Shown in pieces: positions 51,561-60,592 of a DNA stretch of 64,000 nucleotides. This stretch comes from Nostoc sp. UHCC 0702 (lineage in GTDB: Bacteria; Cyanobacteriota; Cyanobacteriia; Cyanobacteriales; Nostocaceae). The notes under the pieces were generated by a model that saw nothing but the letters and a program-made list of their open reading frames with translations, ran no database searches and was not told where the DNA came from. Each line of letters starts with the position of its first letter. Within the stretch, counting starts at the first letter, position 1. The position numbers and the translations under genes were made by a program. The stretch lies in assembly GCA_017164015.1 (NCBI GenBank), contig CP071065.1, positions 4,751,918 to 4,815,917 on the forward strand, given 5' to 3'.

Positions 51561-51774
51561 AAAATGGGCGGTGAGAAACCGCATCTACACAGGCAAAACC
51601 CGCCTGCGCGGGTTGAAAACATTGATTTTGGCTAGTCCGCGCAGGCGATCGCGCCTTTGTCTAGCCGCCAATGGAATTCCCCCAGGCTTTATATTTAACA
51701 GTGTATTGGGTGCGATCGCTCTATCTGAGAGGATGTTTGTCAAGTATTGTGATTAACATCAATCAACCGAAAAA

Positions 51775-51999
51775 TTATGCCACTTGAAATGACTGCCCTA
51801 ATTTTTGAGGTTCTGGTAGAGATTCACCATTTTCTAATGCTGTTTCAATTAAAAGTTCTAGCACTTCCTGAGCATTTTTAAGTGCTTCTTCATAAGTATC
51901 GCCATGAGTGCAAGGCTGCATTACATTAGTAAACTCAGGCAGTAACACTACATAACATTGGTCTTCCTCTGACCATTGAATAATAATTGTGTATTTCAT
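51775..51999 (-). CDS. hicB: HicB-family antitoxin
   Basis: 74 aa: KYTIIIQWSEEDQCYVVLLPEF, CTHGDTYEEALKNAQEVLELLIETALENGESLPEP. The start overlaps the hicA stop by 4 bp (ATGA). Third gene in the order NACHT, hicA, hicB. Expected to bind HicA and possibly repress the promoter. Confidence 0.9.
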   Translation of the reverse strand: MKYTIIIQWSEEDQCYVVLLPEFTNVMQPCTHGDTYEEALKNAQEVLELLIETALENGESLPEPQKLGQSFQVA

Positions 52000-52220
52000 T
52001 CTTGTGTTTCCTCCCCTTGTTCTACTTTCTTTAATTCTGCAAGTGCTTCATTGACTTGCTTTTCTAAATAAGGTTTGGCATCGCTACCATCTTTACCAGC
52101 AATGATGATAGCTTTAGCTAATAGCGGATGTATCCATTTACTATGACTACCCTTTGCAGGTTTATAAGTAAACCCAGCTTCCAGCAACAACTTTTTGAGT
52201 TCTCTGATTTTCTTGGGCAT
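51996..52220 (-). CDS. hicA: HicA-family toxin
   Basis: 74-aa mRNA interferase with the dsRBD-like fold: KKIRELKKLLLEAGFTYKPAKGSHSKWIHP includes the catalytic His in G-S-H-S-K-W. The C-terminus is longer than in minimal HicA (KPYLEKQVNEALAELKKVEQGEETQE). The start lies 15 bp after the stop of the NACHT gene on the same strand, so it may be expressed from the NACHT promoter. Confidence 0.9.
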   Translation of the reverse strand: MPKKIRELKKLLLEAGFTYKPAKGSHSKWIHPLLAKAIIIAGKDGSDAKPYLEKQVNEALAELKKVEQGEETQE

Positions 52221-52235
52221 AACCTCAGCTTACAT

Positions 52236-54839
52236 TCACCCTTCCCACTGCCTCAACTTCTTTTGAACATATTCCCGCACTTTTTCATCCGGGTCATTTT
52301 CTGCTCTGTCGCGCAACAGTGGTAAAGTCAGGTGATGCAGAGGATACTGTTTAATAATTATCTCCACTGCAACACGCCGAGGATTTGCGTTGAACGAGGG
52401 TTGATGACTACCCTCAAAGGGGTCATTCATAGCACTGTGGTAGTAAATGTCAAACAAATCAGGTTGAGATTTGAAGTGCTTTGCTAATGCTTGGATAGCT
52501 GCACGTCGCACATACCCCTCTTTATCATTCAGGGCGCAATTTTGCAGGAAAGTTTGAGTGTTAGAAAATTCTTGCCAAGTCGTTACAATTGCTGAAATTG
52601 CCTGAGTGCGAATTTCCTGAACTAGCTCAGTTTCTTTACTATATTCATAATAGTACCAGAGGTCATATTTAGTTAAATTTTTGAGCTTGTCCAGTAATTT
52701 GTTAGCCGTAATCTCAATTACCTGACGATTTCTTACTTCTGCCAAACATTTAGCCGCCAAAAAAAGATTAACAAATTTTTCCTCTTCCCCATCCTGCACC
52801 ATTAAATAATCAATAATTTCCCCAACAAATCTAGGCTCAATCATTCCCGCAATTAGCTGCAAAACTTCATGCCATGTTTCATCCTGCCAATGTTTACCAA
52901 AAACATCTTGCTTCAGTCTTTCAATAGTCAGCGTTTGCGTTTCTTTAAACTGCCAAACAAACTCCCAAGCACAGAAATATTCTAAAAAAGTCCGATGCAT
53001 AAAAGCATAATAATCTGCACCCATGAAACATAACATAAAGTTGCGAATCCGCAGTTGATTAATCATCACCCGCGCGGCTTCTCTGGGTTTGTCAAATTCT
53101 ATAGTTCTCAAATAATCACTGAGAATCTTCTCTAAATTACTTGCACTAATCAAATTGCCAGCCAAACCTTTTTCACCAGTTTGCATAAAATAAGCAACCT
53201 GACGCAACATCGCTTGTTTATCTTTATAATCAATGGTTTTTGGATCTAATCTTTTATCTTCAACTAAAGCGCGTTCCACATCCCACTGATGCAGCAATAC
53301 CCGCGATGCTTGATGATAAAGTTCGGCTCTATCTCTTGGCAATTCTTGATTGCGATTCAAAATTGCCATCATCGTCAACAACAGCGGATTCCCCGCCAGT
53401 TCTGTAATGGCTTTGGAATTCGCAATCCCTCTTTGCAGTCTTTCCCGTTTTCTCAGTTTATCCGCTTCATCGCTAAAAGTTAACTCATGCCAACGTTTAA
53501 TAAAATCCTGAATTTGTTCTGAGTCCAAATCTTGGAGCATGAAATGACGAAAATCAGCATCTTGCAAACGTTGTGGTTTATAGCCAATCACTCGTGAAGT
53601 AACAATCACCTGCACATTTGGATAGTCATTGCTAAAGCGATGAATATCAGTAATTACATCTTCGCGCAGACCAGGATCAAATACTTCATCTAAACCATCA
53701 AACATCACCAAAGCATTACCAGCTTTTAATTGTTCATGCAATTGATGCTGATTCAGGTGAGCAATTACACCGCTACCGTGATGGTGAAACTCTAGAAAAT
53801 TCTGACATTCATTCTTAACCCGTCGCCGCATATAAGCCCGTAATTCAATGAGCAAAGGAATGGGTAGAGAAATAGCATTATCCAAGGGTGACTCAGCCCA
53901 ATTTAAAGCGAGATATTGCAACAACGTAGACTTACCTGAACCAGGGTCGCCTAAAATTACAACATATTTATAATGTTTATCATTAACAACATCTAAAACT
54001 GAACGTATCGGTTGTTCAAAATAAACTCGTTTTTGACGTTCTAACTCTTCAACTGCAACTTCTGCCTCTAATTGGTTAGTTTCTCGCAACCGTCTCAGAT
54101 GTTCTTTGGGCAGTTCGTGAACTTGTGGTAAAACTTGGTGAACTTTTCGCACATTTTGAGCGATAAACATCCGCCATAACTTCAAATCATTATAGGCGTA
54201 ACCTGTGGTATCTAAACTTTCTAGTTTCAGCTTGCCATAGCGCTCACGAATGCCTTCTTGATAGCGTAGCAAATCAAATTGCGGAATAATGCCAGCAAGT
54301 TCTGTGGTGTTATCTTTAACTTTTTCCAAATTCCAAGAATCAAGAATCTCTCGCAATTCTGGAACTTCTCGAATAATCTCTTTCACCTTTTGGAGATATT
54401 TCTTTCCAACCCGTTTCCAGTTAAAATCATCTGGTAAGGGGGATGAAGAATTAAGTTGATACCAAATTTCTGGTAATTTCTTCGTATCTATAACCTGACA
54501 ATCATGCTTAAAAGCATTTCCCAAAATTGATTTAACTTCTTCATGCTTGAGAAATTGCTTTAGCGGCTGCGTATACTTTTTAATTTCATCTTCACTGAGT
54601 CCACCATCTTCTAAATCATCTTGCATCAGTTGCAAAAATTCTGCCAACGCCATGACTACAGCTTTCTCAAGCGGTTCTCGTTGAAAAGGTGCGGTGACAG
54701 CATTATTAAAGATATATTTGAAAAAATCTTTAGCGTAGTCCTTGACTAAATCTTTTACAAAATCTTCGCTGATAATAGTCTTGACAAGGAATCCAACTGC
54801 TTTTGTCGCTACCCAGGTAGTGAACCATTCAACTATCAT
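52236..54839 (-). CDS. NACHT-domain STAND NTPase with HEAT-like C-terminus
   Basis: 867 aa from ATG 54839 (MIVEWFTTWVATKAVG); the frame extends 13 codons upstream. The N-terminal ~270 residues are a helical module found in cyanobacterial NACHT proteins. NACHT core: Walker A VVILGDPGSGKST at about 297-305, Walker B ALVMFDGLDEVFD at about 376-388, VIVTSRVIGY (sensor 1) and ELAGNPLLLTMMAIL. Then MHRTFLEYFCAWEF (winged-helix region) and C-terminal HEAT-like helices (VRRAAIQALAKHF, DEKVREYVQKKLRQW). Bacterial NACHT proteins include antiphage defence genes (established for some clades); this one is a candidate only. It is followed 15 bp later by hicA-hicB. Confidence 0.9.
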   Translation of the reverse strand: MIVEWFTTWVATKAVGFLVKTIISEDFVKDLVKDYAKDFFKYIFNNAVTAPFQREPLEKAVVMALAEFLQLMQDDLEDGGLSEDEIKKYTQPLKQFLKHEEVKSILGNAFKHDCQVIDTKKLPEIWYQLNSSSPLPDDFNWKRVGKKYLQKVKEIIREVPELREILDSWNLEKVKDNTTELAGIIPQFDLLRYQEGIRERYGKLKLESLDTTGYAYNDLKLWRMFIAQNVRKVHQVLPQVHELPKEHLRRLRETNQLEAEVAVEELERQKRVYFEQPIRSVLDVVNDKHYKYVVILGDPGSGKSTLLQYLALNWAESPLDNAISLPIPLLIELRAYMRRRVKNECQNFLEFHHHGSGVIAHLNQHQLHEQLKAGNALVMFDGLDEVFDPGLREDVITDIHRFSNDYPNVQVIVTSRVIGYKPQRLQDADFRHFMLQDLDSEQIQDFIKRWHELTFSDEADKLRKRERLQRGIANSKAITELAGNPLLLTMMAILNRNQELPRDRAELYHQASRVLLHQWDVERALVEDKRLDPKTIDYKDKQAMLRQVAYFMQTGEKGLAGNLISASNLEKILSDYLRTIEFDKPREAARVMINQLRIRNFMLCFMGADYYAFMHRTFLEYFCAWEFVWQFKETQTLTIERLKQDVFGKHWQDETWHEVLQLIAGMIEPRFVGEIIDYLMVQDGEEEKFVNLFLAAKCLAEVRNRQVIEITANKLLDKLKNLTKYDLWYYYEYSKETELVQEIRTQAISAIVTTWQEFSNTQTFLQNCALNDKEGYVRRAAIQALAKHFKSQPDLFDIYYHSAMNDPFEGSHQPSFNANPRRVAVEIIIKQYPLHHLTLPLLRDRAENDPDEKVREYVQKKLRQWEG

Positions 54840-54911
54840 ACTCGCGTCCACTGAGCTTTTGAATATGAGTACATACACTAGCTTGAGTCATGTTTCCGAA
54901 TCTCAGGGTTA

Positions 54912-55090
54912 TAGCTGGGGACTGGGGACTGGGGACTGGGGACTGGGGACACTTCGACAAGCTCAGTGCATCGCTGGGTGAAAAGCCTTTTTGTGCCTAG
55001 GTTTTATCATCTGTTGATGTCCTAACCACCTTGGCTATTGCTATATGTCAAGAAATATAGCGGTTCTCACTTCGTTGTTAAGTCGGAACC
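54912..55090. repeat. STRR, shared CACTTCGACAAGCTC block and MITE end
   Basis: Six ACTGGGG heptamers, then CACTTCGACAAGCTCAGTGC (as at 27771), a TTGATGTCCTAACCACC block that is the reverse complement of 19455-19475, and one end of family G (TATAGCGGTTCTC at about 55057). No gene. Confidence 0.75.
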
Positions 55091-55147
55091 CCACCCCGCA
55101 TTTGCGTTACGCAAACGCGGGGTGAGATCAACTTTGCTACTTAATCC

Positions 55148-55840
55148 TTATCCCAAATTATCCGGCTCTATGCCCAGCGCTCTTAATTGTTCAGCTAATT
55201 GTTCTGCCCGTTGGCGTTCTTTTTGAATTTGCTCTTGGGGTGTAAGATAGCGCTGTCCAAGTTCGTCATACCAATACAACCATTCCCGCGTCACACCGCT
55301 ATAGTTACCGCGTTCACAACCGATTCCTAATCCAATTTCTGGTAGCCAAACTGGGTTTGATGTTTGCAATTCATACTTACCATTGACTAACTTATGTACT
55401 TCTAAACGCGGTTTGCGGCGACGGCGAGATGAATAAATTACGTAATAAAGTACACCCAAAGCTTCATAATCATACAATTTGTCGGTGTATTCTTGGCGAT
55501 AATTTTGGGAAACTACTTCTAACACCAAAATCGGCACTACGTTTTCATCCCACAACACATAACTGGGACGTAACTCTTCATCATAAAACCGCTCTACACC
55601 CAAGCTTAAAAATGCATCTGGCACAATTGCCGGTTTGTCAGGGTGATAATAAATCCCCATGTCTACGCCAAACAACCAGTCCATGCGTTCTGCCCACAAT
55701 AGCAGCAGTATCGCCTTCAGCAAGCCTGGTATCAATTCTTGCAACTCATTATCCACAGGCGTTTCATCTGAGTCTGGTAGTTCTTCGGCTGAGGGTAAGT
55801 ATCTGGGCAAGTTGTACTCTAACATAGTTGGTTTCCCCAA
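55148..55840 (-). CDS. Uma2 family protein, tandem copy 4 (last in strand order)
   Basis: 230 aa. Starts MGKPTMLEYNLPRYLPSAEE. Core: AIVPDAFLSLGVERF (Asp), VVPILVLEVVSQNYRQEYTDKLYDYEALGVLYYVIY (Glu and Lys), RKPRLEVHKLVNGKYE, PEIGLGIGCERG. One ERQRAEQ heptad only before LAEQLRALGIEPDNLG, the shortest tail of the four. It differs from the other copies at a few sites (RQEYTDKLYDYE versus RKEYTDKLHDYE, GIEPDN versus GIDPDN), so it is the most diverged. Confidence 0.88.
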   Translation of the reverse strand: MGKPTMLEYNLPRYLPSAEELPDSDETPVDNELQELIPGLLKAILLLLWAERMDWLFGVDMGIYYHPDKPAIVPDAFLSLGVERFYDEELRPSYVLWDENVVPILVLEVVSQNYRQEYTDKLYDYEALGVLYYVIYSSRRRRKPRLEVHKLVNGKYELQTSNPVWLPEIGLGIGCERGNYSGVTREWLYWYDELGQRYLTPQEQIQKERQRAEQLAEQLRALGIEPDNLG

Positions 55841-55918
55841 TACTCAAAGCATACTTTGCGGCTTTGCCTGAATTATAGCCATTTGCTTGGTAGATTTGCG
55901 ATCGCTCCCCATGCATCC

Positions 55919-56695
55919 TTACCCCAGATTATCCGGATCTATCCCCAGCGCTCTTAATTGTTCTGCCAATTGTTGAGCGCGCTGTGCTTGTTGTTCTGCG
56001 CGTTGACGTTCTTGTTGAGCGCGTTGACGTTCTTGTTGAGCGCGTTGACGTTCTTGTTGAGCGCGTTGGCGTTCAAGCTGAATCTGCTCTTGGGGTGTAA
56101 GATAACGTTGTCCAAGTTCGTCATACCAATACAACCATTCCCGCGTCACACCGCTATAGTTACCGCGTTCACAACCGATTCCTAATCCAATTTCTGGTAG
56201 CCAAACTGGGTTTGATGTTTGCAATTCATACTTACCATTGACTAACTTATGTACTTCTAAACGCGGTTTGCGGCGACGGCGAGATGAATAAATTACGTAA
56301 TAAAGTACACCCAAAGCTTCATAATCATGCAATTTGTCGGTGTATTCTTTGCGATAATTTTGGGAAACTACTTCTAACACCAAAATCGGCACTACGTTTT
56401 CATCCCACAACACATAACTGGGACGTAACTCTTCATCATAAAACCGCTCTACACCCAAGCTTAAAAATGCATCTGGCACAATTGCCGGTTTGTCAGGGTG
56501 ATAATAAATCCCCATGTCTACGCCAAACAACCAGTCCATGCGTTCTGCCCACAATAGCAACAGTATCGCCTTCAGCAAGCCTGGTATCAATTCTTGCAAC
56601 TCATTATCCACAGGCGTTTCATCTGAGTCTGGTAGTTCTTCGGCTGAGGGTAAGTATCTGGGCAAGTTGTACTCTAACATGGCTGGTTTCCCCAA
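55919..56695 (-). CDS. Uma2 family protein, tandem copy 3
   Basis: 258 aa, nearly identical to its neighbours over the first ~200 residues (PDAFLSLG, VLEVVSQNYRKEYTDKL core). It differs mainly in the tail: four ERQRAQQ/ERQRAEQ heptads plus QAQRAQQ, the longest of the four. Starts MGKPAMLEYN. The intergenic spacer, including a HIP1 site and TTTGCGGCTTTGCCTGAATT, is repeated with the gene, so the whole ~0.8-kb unit was duplicated. Confidence 0.88.
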   Translation of the reverse strand: MGKPAMLEYNLPRYLPSAEELPDSDETPVDNELQELIPGLLKAILLLLWAERMDWLFGVDMGIYYHPDKPAIVPDAFLSLGVERFYDEELRPSYVLWDENVVPILVLEVVSQNYRKEYTDKLHDYEALGVLYYVIYSSRRRRKPRLEVHKLVNGKYELQTSNPVWLPEIGLGIGCERGNYSGVTREWLYWYDELGQRYLTPQEQIQLERQRAQQERQRAQQERQRAQQERQRAEQQAQRAQQLAEQLRALGIDPDNLG

Positions 56696-56773
56696 TACTC
56701 AAAGCATACTTTGCGGCTTTGCCTGAATTATAACCATTTGCTTGGTAGATTTGCGATCGCTCCCCATGCATCC

Positions 56774-57508
56774 TTACCCTAGATTATCTGGATCTATCCC
56801 CAGCGCTCTTAATTGTTCTGCCAATTGTTGAGCGCGTTGTGCTTGTTGTTCTGCGCGTTGTGCTTGTTGTTGAGCGCGTTGGCGTTCAAGCTGAATCTGC
56901 TCTTGGGGTGTAAGATAACGTTGTCCAAGTTCGTCATACCAATACAACCATTCCCGCGTCACACCGCTATAGTTACCGCGTTCACAACCAATTCCTAATC
57001 CAATTTCTGGTAGCCAAACTGGGTTTGATGTTTGCAATTCATACTTACCATTGACTAACTTATGTACTTCTAAACGCGGTTTGCGGCGACGGCGAGATGA
57101 ATAAATTACGTAATAAAGTACACCCAAAGCTTCATAATCATGCAATTTGTCGGTGTATTCTTTGCGATAATTTTGGGAAACTACTTCTAACACCAAAATC
57201 GGCACTACGTTTTCATCCCACAACACATAACTGGGACGTAACTCTTCATCATAAAACCGCTCTACACCCAAGCTTAAAAATGCATCTGGCACAATTGCCG
57301 GTTTGTCAGGGTGATAATAAATCCCCATGTCTACGCCAAACAACCAGTCCATGCGTTCTGCCCACAATAGCAGCAGTATCGCCTTCAGCAAGCCTGGTAT
57401 CAATTCTTGCAACTCATTATCCACAGGCGTTTCATCTGAATCTGGTAGTTCTTCGGCTGAGGGTAAGTATCTGGGCAAGTTGTACTCTAACATAGTTGGT
57501 TTCCCCAA
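56774..57508 (-). CDS. Uma2 family protein, tandem copy 2
   Basis: 244 aa. Same core as copy 3. The tail has three heptads of the type ERQRAQQ, QAQRAEQ, QAQRAQQ before LAEQLRALGIDPDNLG. Probably a nuclease-like protein with a coiled-coil oligomerisation tail; the four copies could form mixed oligomers (inference). Confidence 0.88.
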   Translation of the reverse strand: MGKPTMLEYNLPRYLPSAEELPDSDETPVDNELQELIPGLLKAILLLLWAERMDWLFGVDMGIYYHPDKPAIVPDAFLSLGVERFYDEELRPSYVLWDENVVPILVLEVVSQNYRKEYTDKLHDYEALGVLYYVIYSSRRRRKPRLEVHKLVNGKYELQTSNPVWLPEIGLGIGCERGNYSGVTREWLYWYDELGQRYLTPQEQIQLERQRAQQQAQRAEQQAQRAQQLAEQLRALGIDPDNLG

Positions 57509-57586
57509 TACTCAAAGCATACTTTGCGGCTTTGCCTGAATTATAACCATTTGCTTGGTAGATTTGCGATCGCTCCCCATGCATCC

Positions 57587-58300
57587 TTACCCCAGATTAT
57601 CCGGATCTATCCCCAGCGCTCTTAATTGTTCTGCCAATTGTTGAGCGCGTTGACGTTCTTGTTGAGCGCGTTGGCGTTCAAGCTGAATCTGCTCTTGGGG
57701 TGTAAGATAACGTTGTCCAAGTTCGTCATACCAATACAACCATTCCCGCGTCACACCGCTATAGTTACCGCGTTCACAACCGATTCCTAATCCAATTTCT
57801 GGTAGCCAAACTGGGTTTGATGTTTGCAATTCATACTTACCATTGACTAACTTATGTACTTCTAAACGCGGTTTGCGGCGACGGCGAGATGAATAAATTA
57901 CGTAATAAAGTACACCCAAAGCTTCATAATCATGCAATTTGTCGGTGTATTCTTTGCGATAATTTTGGGAAACTACTTCTAACACCAAAATTGGTGTTAC
58001 ATTTTCATCCCACAACACATAACTGGGACGTAACTCTTCATCATAAAACCGCTCTACCCCCAAGCTTAAAAATGCATCTGGCACAATTGCCGGTTTGTCA
58101 GGGTGATAATAAATCCCCATGTCTACGCCAAACAACCAGTCCATGCGTTCTGCCCACAATAGCAGCAGTATCGCCTTCAGCAAGCCTGGTATCAATTCTT
58201 GCAACTCATTATCCACAGGCGTTTCATCTGAGTCTGGTAGTTCTTCGGCTGAGGGTAAGTATCTGGGCAAGTTGTACTCTAACATAGTTGGTTTCCCCAA
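57587..58300 (-). CDS. Uma2 family protein, tandem copy 1 (first in strand order)
   Basis: 237 aa. Tail with two ERQRAQQ heptads. One core change relative to the others: DENVTPILVLEVV instead of DENVVPILVLEVV, with several synonymous changes close by. Upstream (58301-58350) the duplicated spacer is cut by element D copy 4 at 58351, so the promoter of the array may lie in or beyond that element. Confidence 0.88.
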   Translation of the reverse strand: MGKPTMLEYNLPRYLPSAEELPDSDETPVDNELQELIPGLLKAILLLLWAERMDWLFGVDMGIYYHPDKPAIVPDAFLSLGVERFYDEELRPSYVLWDENVTPILVLEVVSQNYRKEYTDKLHDYEALGVLYYVIYSSRRRRKPRLEVHKLVNGKYELQTSNPVWLPEIGLGIGCERGNYSGVTREWLYWYDELGQRYLTPQEQIQLERQRAQQERQRAQQLAEQLRALGIDPDNLG

Positions 58301-58350
58301 TACTCAAAGCATACTTTGCGGCTTTGCCTGAATTATAACCATTTGCTTGG

Positions 58351-58576
58351 TATAGGACTCATATTTGATTTTTGAACAAAACTTAGTACACCTTTATTCC
58401 TTCTTCCCAGTCCCCAGTCCCCAGTCCCCAGTCCCCAGTCCCCAGTCCCCAGTCCCCAGTCCCCAGTCCCCAGTCCCCAGTCCCCAGTCCCCAGTCCCCA
58501 GTCCCCAGTCCCCAGTCCCCAGTCCCCAGTCCCTTACCTCTACGAGTAATTCTCCAAATCAAATCGGATTGCTATA
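58351..58576. repeat. Inverted-repeat element D, copy 4, with expanded STRR core
   Basis: TATAGGACTCATATTTGATT at the left and AAATCAAATCGGATTGCTATA-type at the right. The core has about 18 CCCAGTC heptamers (58406-58534) where copy 1 has four. Confidence 0.88.
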
Positions 58577-58886
58577 GATTTGCGATCGCTCCCCATGCAT
58601 CCCTAGAGTTGGTAACTCTTAACTATTAATAAATATATTGATTTTTGGCACTAGTTATGGTTTATATTTAGCCTCAGGGTAGCGTACACAGCTACTCAAC
58701 TTTTAGATACCACCAGACAGCACCATGATATCCCCTCAACACTGACTCTGATATTATTATTATTACAGGACGTGAGTAAAGGTTAAATAGACATTAAAAC
58801 AGATAATTTTTGCTGAATTGCCACGGATAAAGACTAAACTAAAAAGTCTTGTGCAGCAAAGCCTCTAACTTTAAAATGAATTAATC
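58577..58886. other. Region upstream of serA
   Basis: 310 bp without gene or obvious repeat except a HIP1 site next to element D. Presumably contains the serA promoter; no boxes or strong ribosome site can be fixed. Confidence 0.5.
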
Positions 58887-60467
58887 ATGTCCAAGGTTCT
58901 TGTCTCCGATACCATTGACCAGGCTGGAATTGACATTCTTTCGCAAGTTGCGACTGTAGATATCAAAACAGGTCTAAAACCAGCGGAATTAATAGAAATT
59001 ATTGGTGAATACGACGCACTAATGATTCGCTCTGGCACCCGCGTTACCCAAGAAATTATTGAAGCTGGCACACAGTTGAAAATCATCGGTCGTGCGGGAG
59101 TGGGTGTAGATAATGTGGATGTTCCCGCAGCCACACGCAAAGGAATTGTAGTAGTCAATTCTCCCGAAGGTAACACCATCGCCGCCGCCGAACACGCCCT
59201 AGCCATGATGTTGGCTTTGTCTCGGCACATCCCCGATGCTAACGCTTCAGTCAAACGCGGTGCATGGGATCGCAATAGCTTTATTGGTGTAGAAGTTTAC
59301 AAAAAAACTCTTGGCATTGTCGGCTTAGGGAAAATTGGCTCTCATGTTGCGGCTGTAGCCAAAGCAATGGGGATGAAACTTTTAGCTTACGATCCCTTTA
59401 TCTCCACAGAACGAGCCGAACAAATTGGTTGTCAGTTGGTGGAGTTGGATTTGCTTTTCACTCAAGCAGACTACATCACACTCCACATTCCCAAAACACC
59501 AGAAACTACCCATTTAATCAACGCCGTCACCTTGGCGAAAATGAAACCCAACGCCCGGATTATTAACTGCGCTCGTGGTGGCATCATAGAAGAAACAGCT
59601 TTAGCAGCAGCCGTAAAAGCGGGTAAAATCGCAGGTGCAGCCTTGGATGTATTCGAGAGTGAACCACTGGGTGAATCAGAATTGCGATCGCTAGGCAAAG
59701 AAATGATCCTCACCCCCCACTTAGGCGCATCCACCAGCGAAGCCCAAGTGAACGTAGCCATAGATGTTGCCGAACAAATTCGGGACGTACTCCTGGGACT
59801 ACCCGCCCGTTCAGCCGTAAATATACCAGGACTCGGCCCCGATGTCCTCGAAGAACTCAAACCCTACATGCAGCTAGCCGAAACCTTGGGTAACTTGGTA
59901 GGACAGCTAGCCGGCGGACGAGTGGAATTACTCAACGTGCGACTCCAAGGTGAATTGGCAACTAACAAAAGTCAGCCTTTAGTAGTTGCATCCCTCAAAG
60001 GACTACTTTATCAAGCCCTACGGGAGCGAGTAAATTACGTCAACGCCAGCATCGAAGCCAAAGAAAGAGGAATTCGCGTCATTGAAACCCGCGATGCTTC
60101 AGCTCGTGACTACGCAGGCTCACTACATCTAGAAGCCACAGGTACTTTAGGTACTCATTCTGTCACAGGCGCATTGTTAGGCGGCAAAGAAATCCACCTC
60201 ACCGACGTTGATGGTTTCCCAATTAACGTACCACCAAGCAAATACATGTTGTTTACCCTGCACCGTGACATGCCAGGAATTATTGGCAAACTCGGTTCCC
60301 TACTGGGCAGCTTTAATGTCAATATTGCCAGTATGCAGGTAGGCCGCAAAATCGTCCGTGGTGATGCGGTGATGGCTTTGACTATCGACGATCCCTTACC
60401 CGATGGGATTTTGTCTGAAATTACCAAAGTCCCTGGAATTCGAGACGCGTTTACAGTCACACTATAA
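58887..60467 (+). CDS. serA: D-3-phosphoglycerate dehydrogenase
   Basis: 526-aa long-form PGDH that starts serine synthesis by oxidising 3-phosphoglycerate. Substrate-binding N-part (MIRSGTRVTQEII, GRAGVGVDNVD), NAD-binding GLGKIGSHVAAVAKAMGM near 146, catalytic Arg in INCARGGIIEE, Glu in DVFESEPLG and His in TPHLGAST, an intervening ASB domain, and a C-terminal ACT domain (YMLFTLHRDMPGIIGKLGSLLG to the end) that usually binds serine. 125 bp upstream of prmA on the same strand. Confidence 0.97.
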   Translation: MSKVLVSDTIDQAGIDILSQVATVDIKTGLKPAELIEIIGEYDALMIRSGTRVTQEIIEAGTQLKIIGRAGVGVDNVDVPAATRKGIVVVNSPEGNTIAAAEHALAMMLALSRHIPDANASVKRGAWDRNSFIGVEVYKKTLGIVGLGKIGSHVAAVAKAMGMKLLAYDPFISTERAEQIGCQLVELDLLFTQADYITLHIPKTPETTHLINAVTLAKMKPNARIINCARGGIIEETALAAAVKAGKIAGAALDVFESEPLGESELRSLGKEMILTPHLGASTSEAQVNVAIDVAEQIRDVLLGLPARSAVNIPGLGPDVLEELKPYMQLAETLGNLVGQLAGGRVELLNVRLQGELATNKSQPLVVASLKGLLYQALRERVNYVNASIEAKERGIRVIETRDASARDYAGSLHLEATGTLGTHSVTGALLGGKEIHLTDVDGFPINVPPSKYMLFTLHRDMPGIIGKLGSLLGSFNVNIASMQVGRKIVRGDAVMALTIDDPLPDGILSEITKVPGIRDAFTVTL

Positions 60468-60592
60468 ATTTTGGATTTTGAGATTTTGAGATTTTGGATT
60501 AGTCATGGGTAATTGCTAGCAGTTTTTACTATGGCCTATTACCCAGTACTTAATCCCCAATCTCAAATCTCAAATCTCAAATCTCAAATTTT
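60468..60592. repeat. STRR between serA and prmA
   Basis: GATTTTG/GAGATTTTG units at 60471-60497 and five AATCTCA heptamers at 60558-60587, ending just before the prmA ATG, so its leader is repeat DNA. Confidence 0.85.

Larger units (their letters stand above)
50618..51774. other. 1.15-kb gene-free stretch of nested mobile repeats
   Basis: Contains inverted-repeat element H (50640-50777), MITE A interrupted by MITE B (50886-51177), and the 21-bp minisatellite (51273-51560). The frames at 51195-51584 and 51571-51756 are not believed to be genes. Confidence 0.75.

Noticed and set aside
51195..51584. 129-aa minus-strand frame made of V-T-V-T-R-L repeats
   Set aside because: Pure translation of the 21-bp minisatellite; no ribosome site, no non-repeat domain.
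55429..58331. Repeated 132-149-aa and 70-aa plus-strand frames opposite the four Uma2 genes
   Set aside because: Antisense shadows that recur only because the genes are near-identical duplicates.
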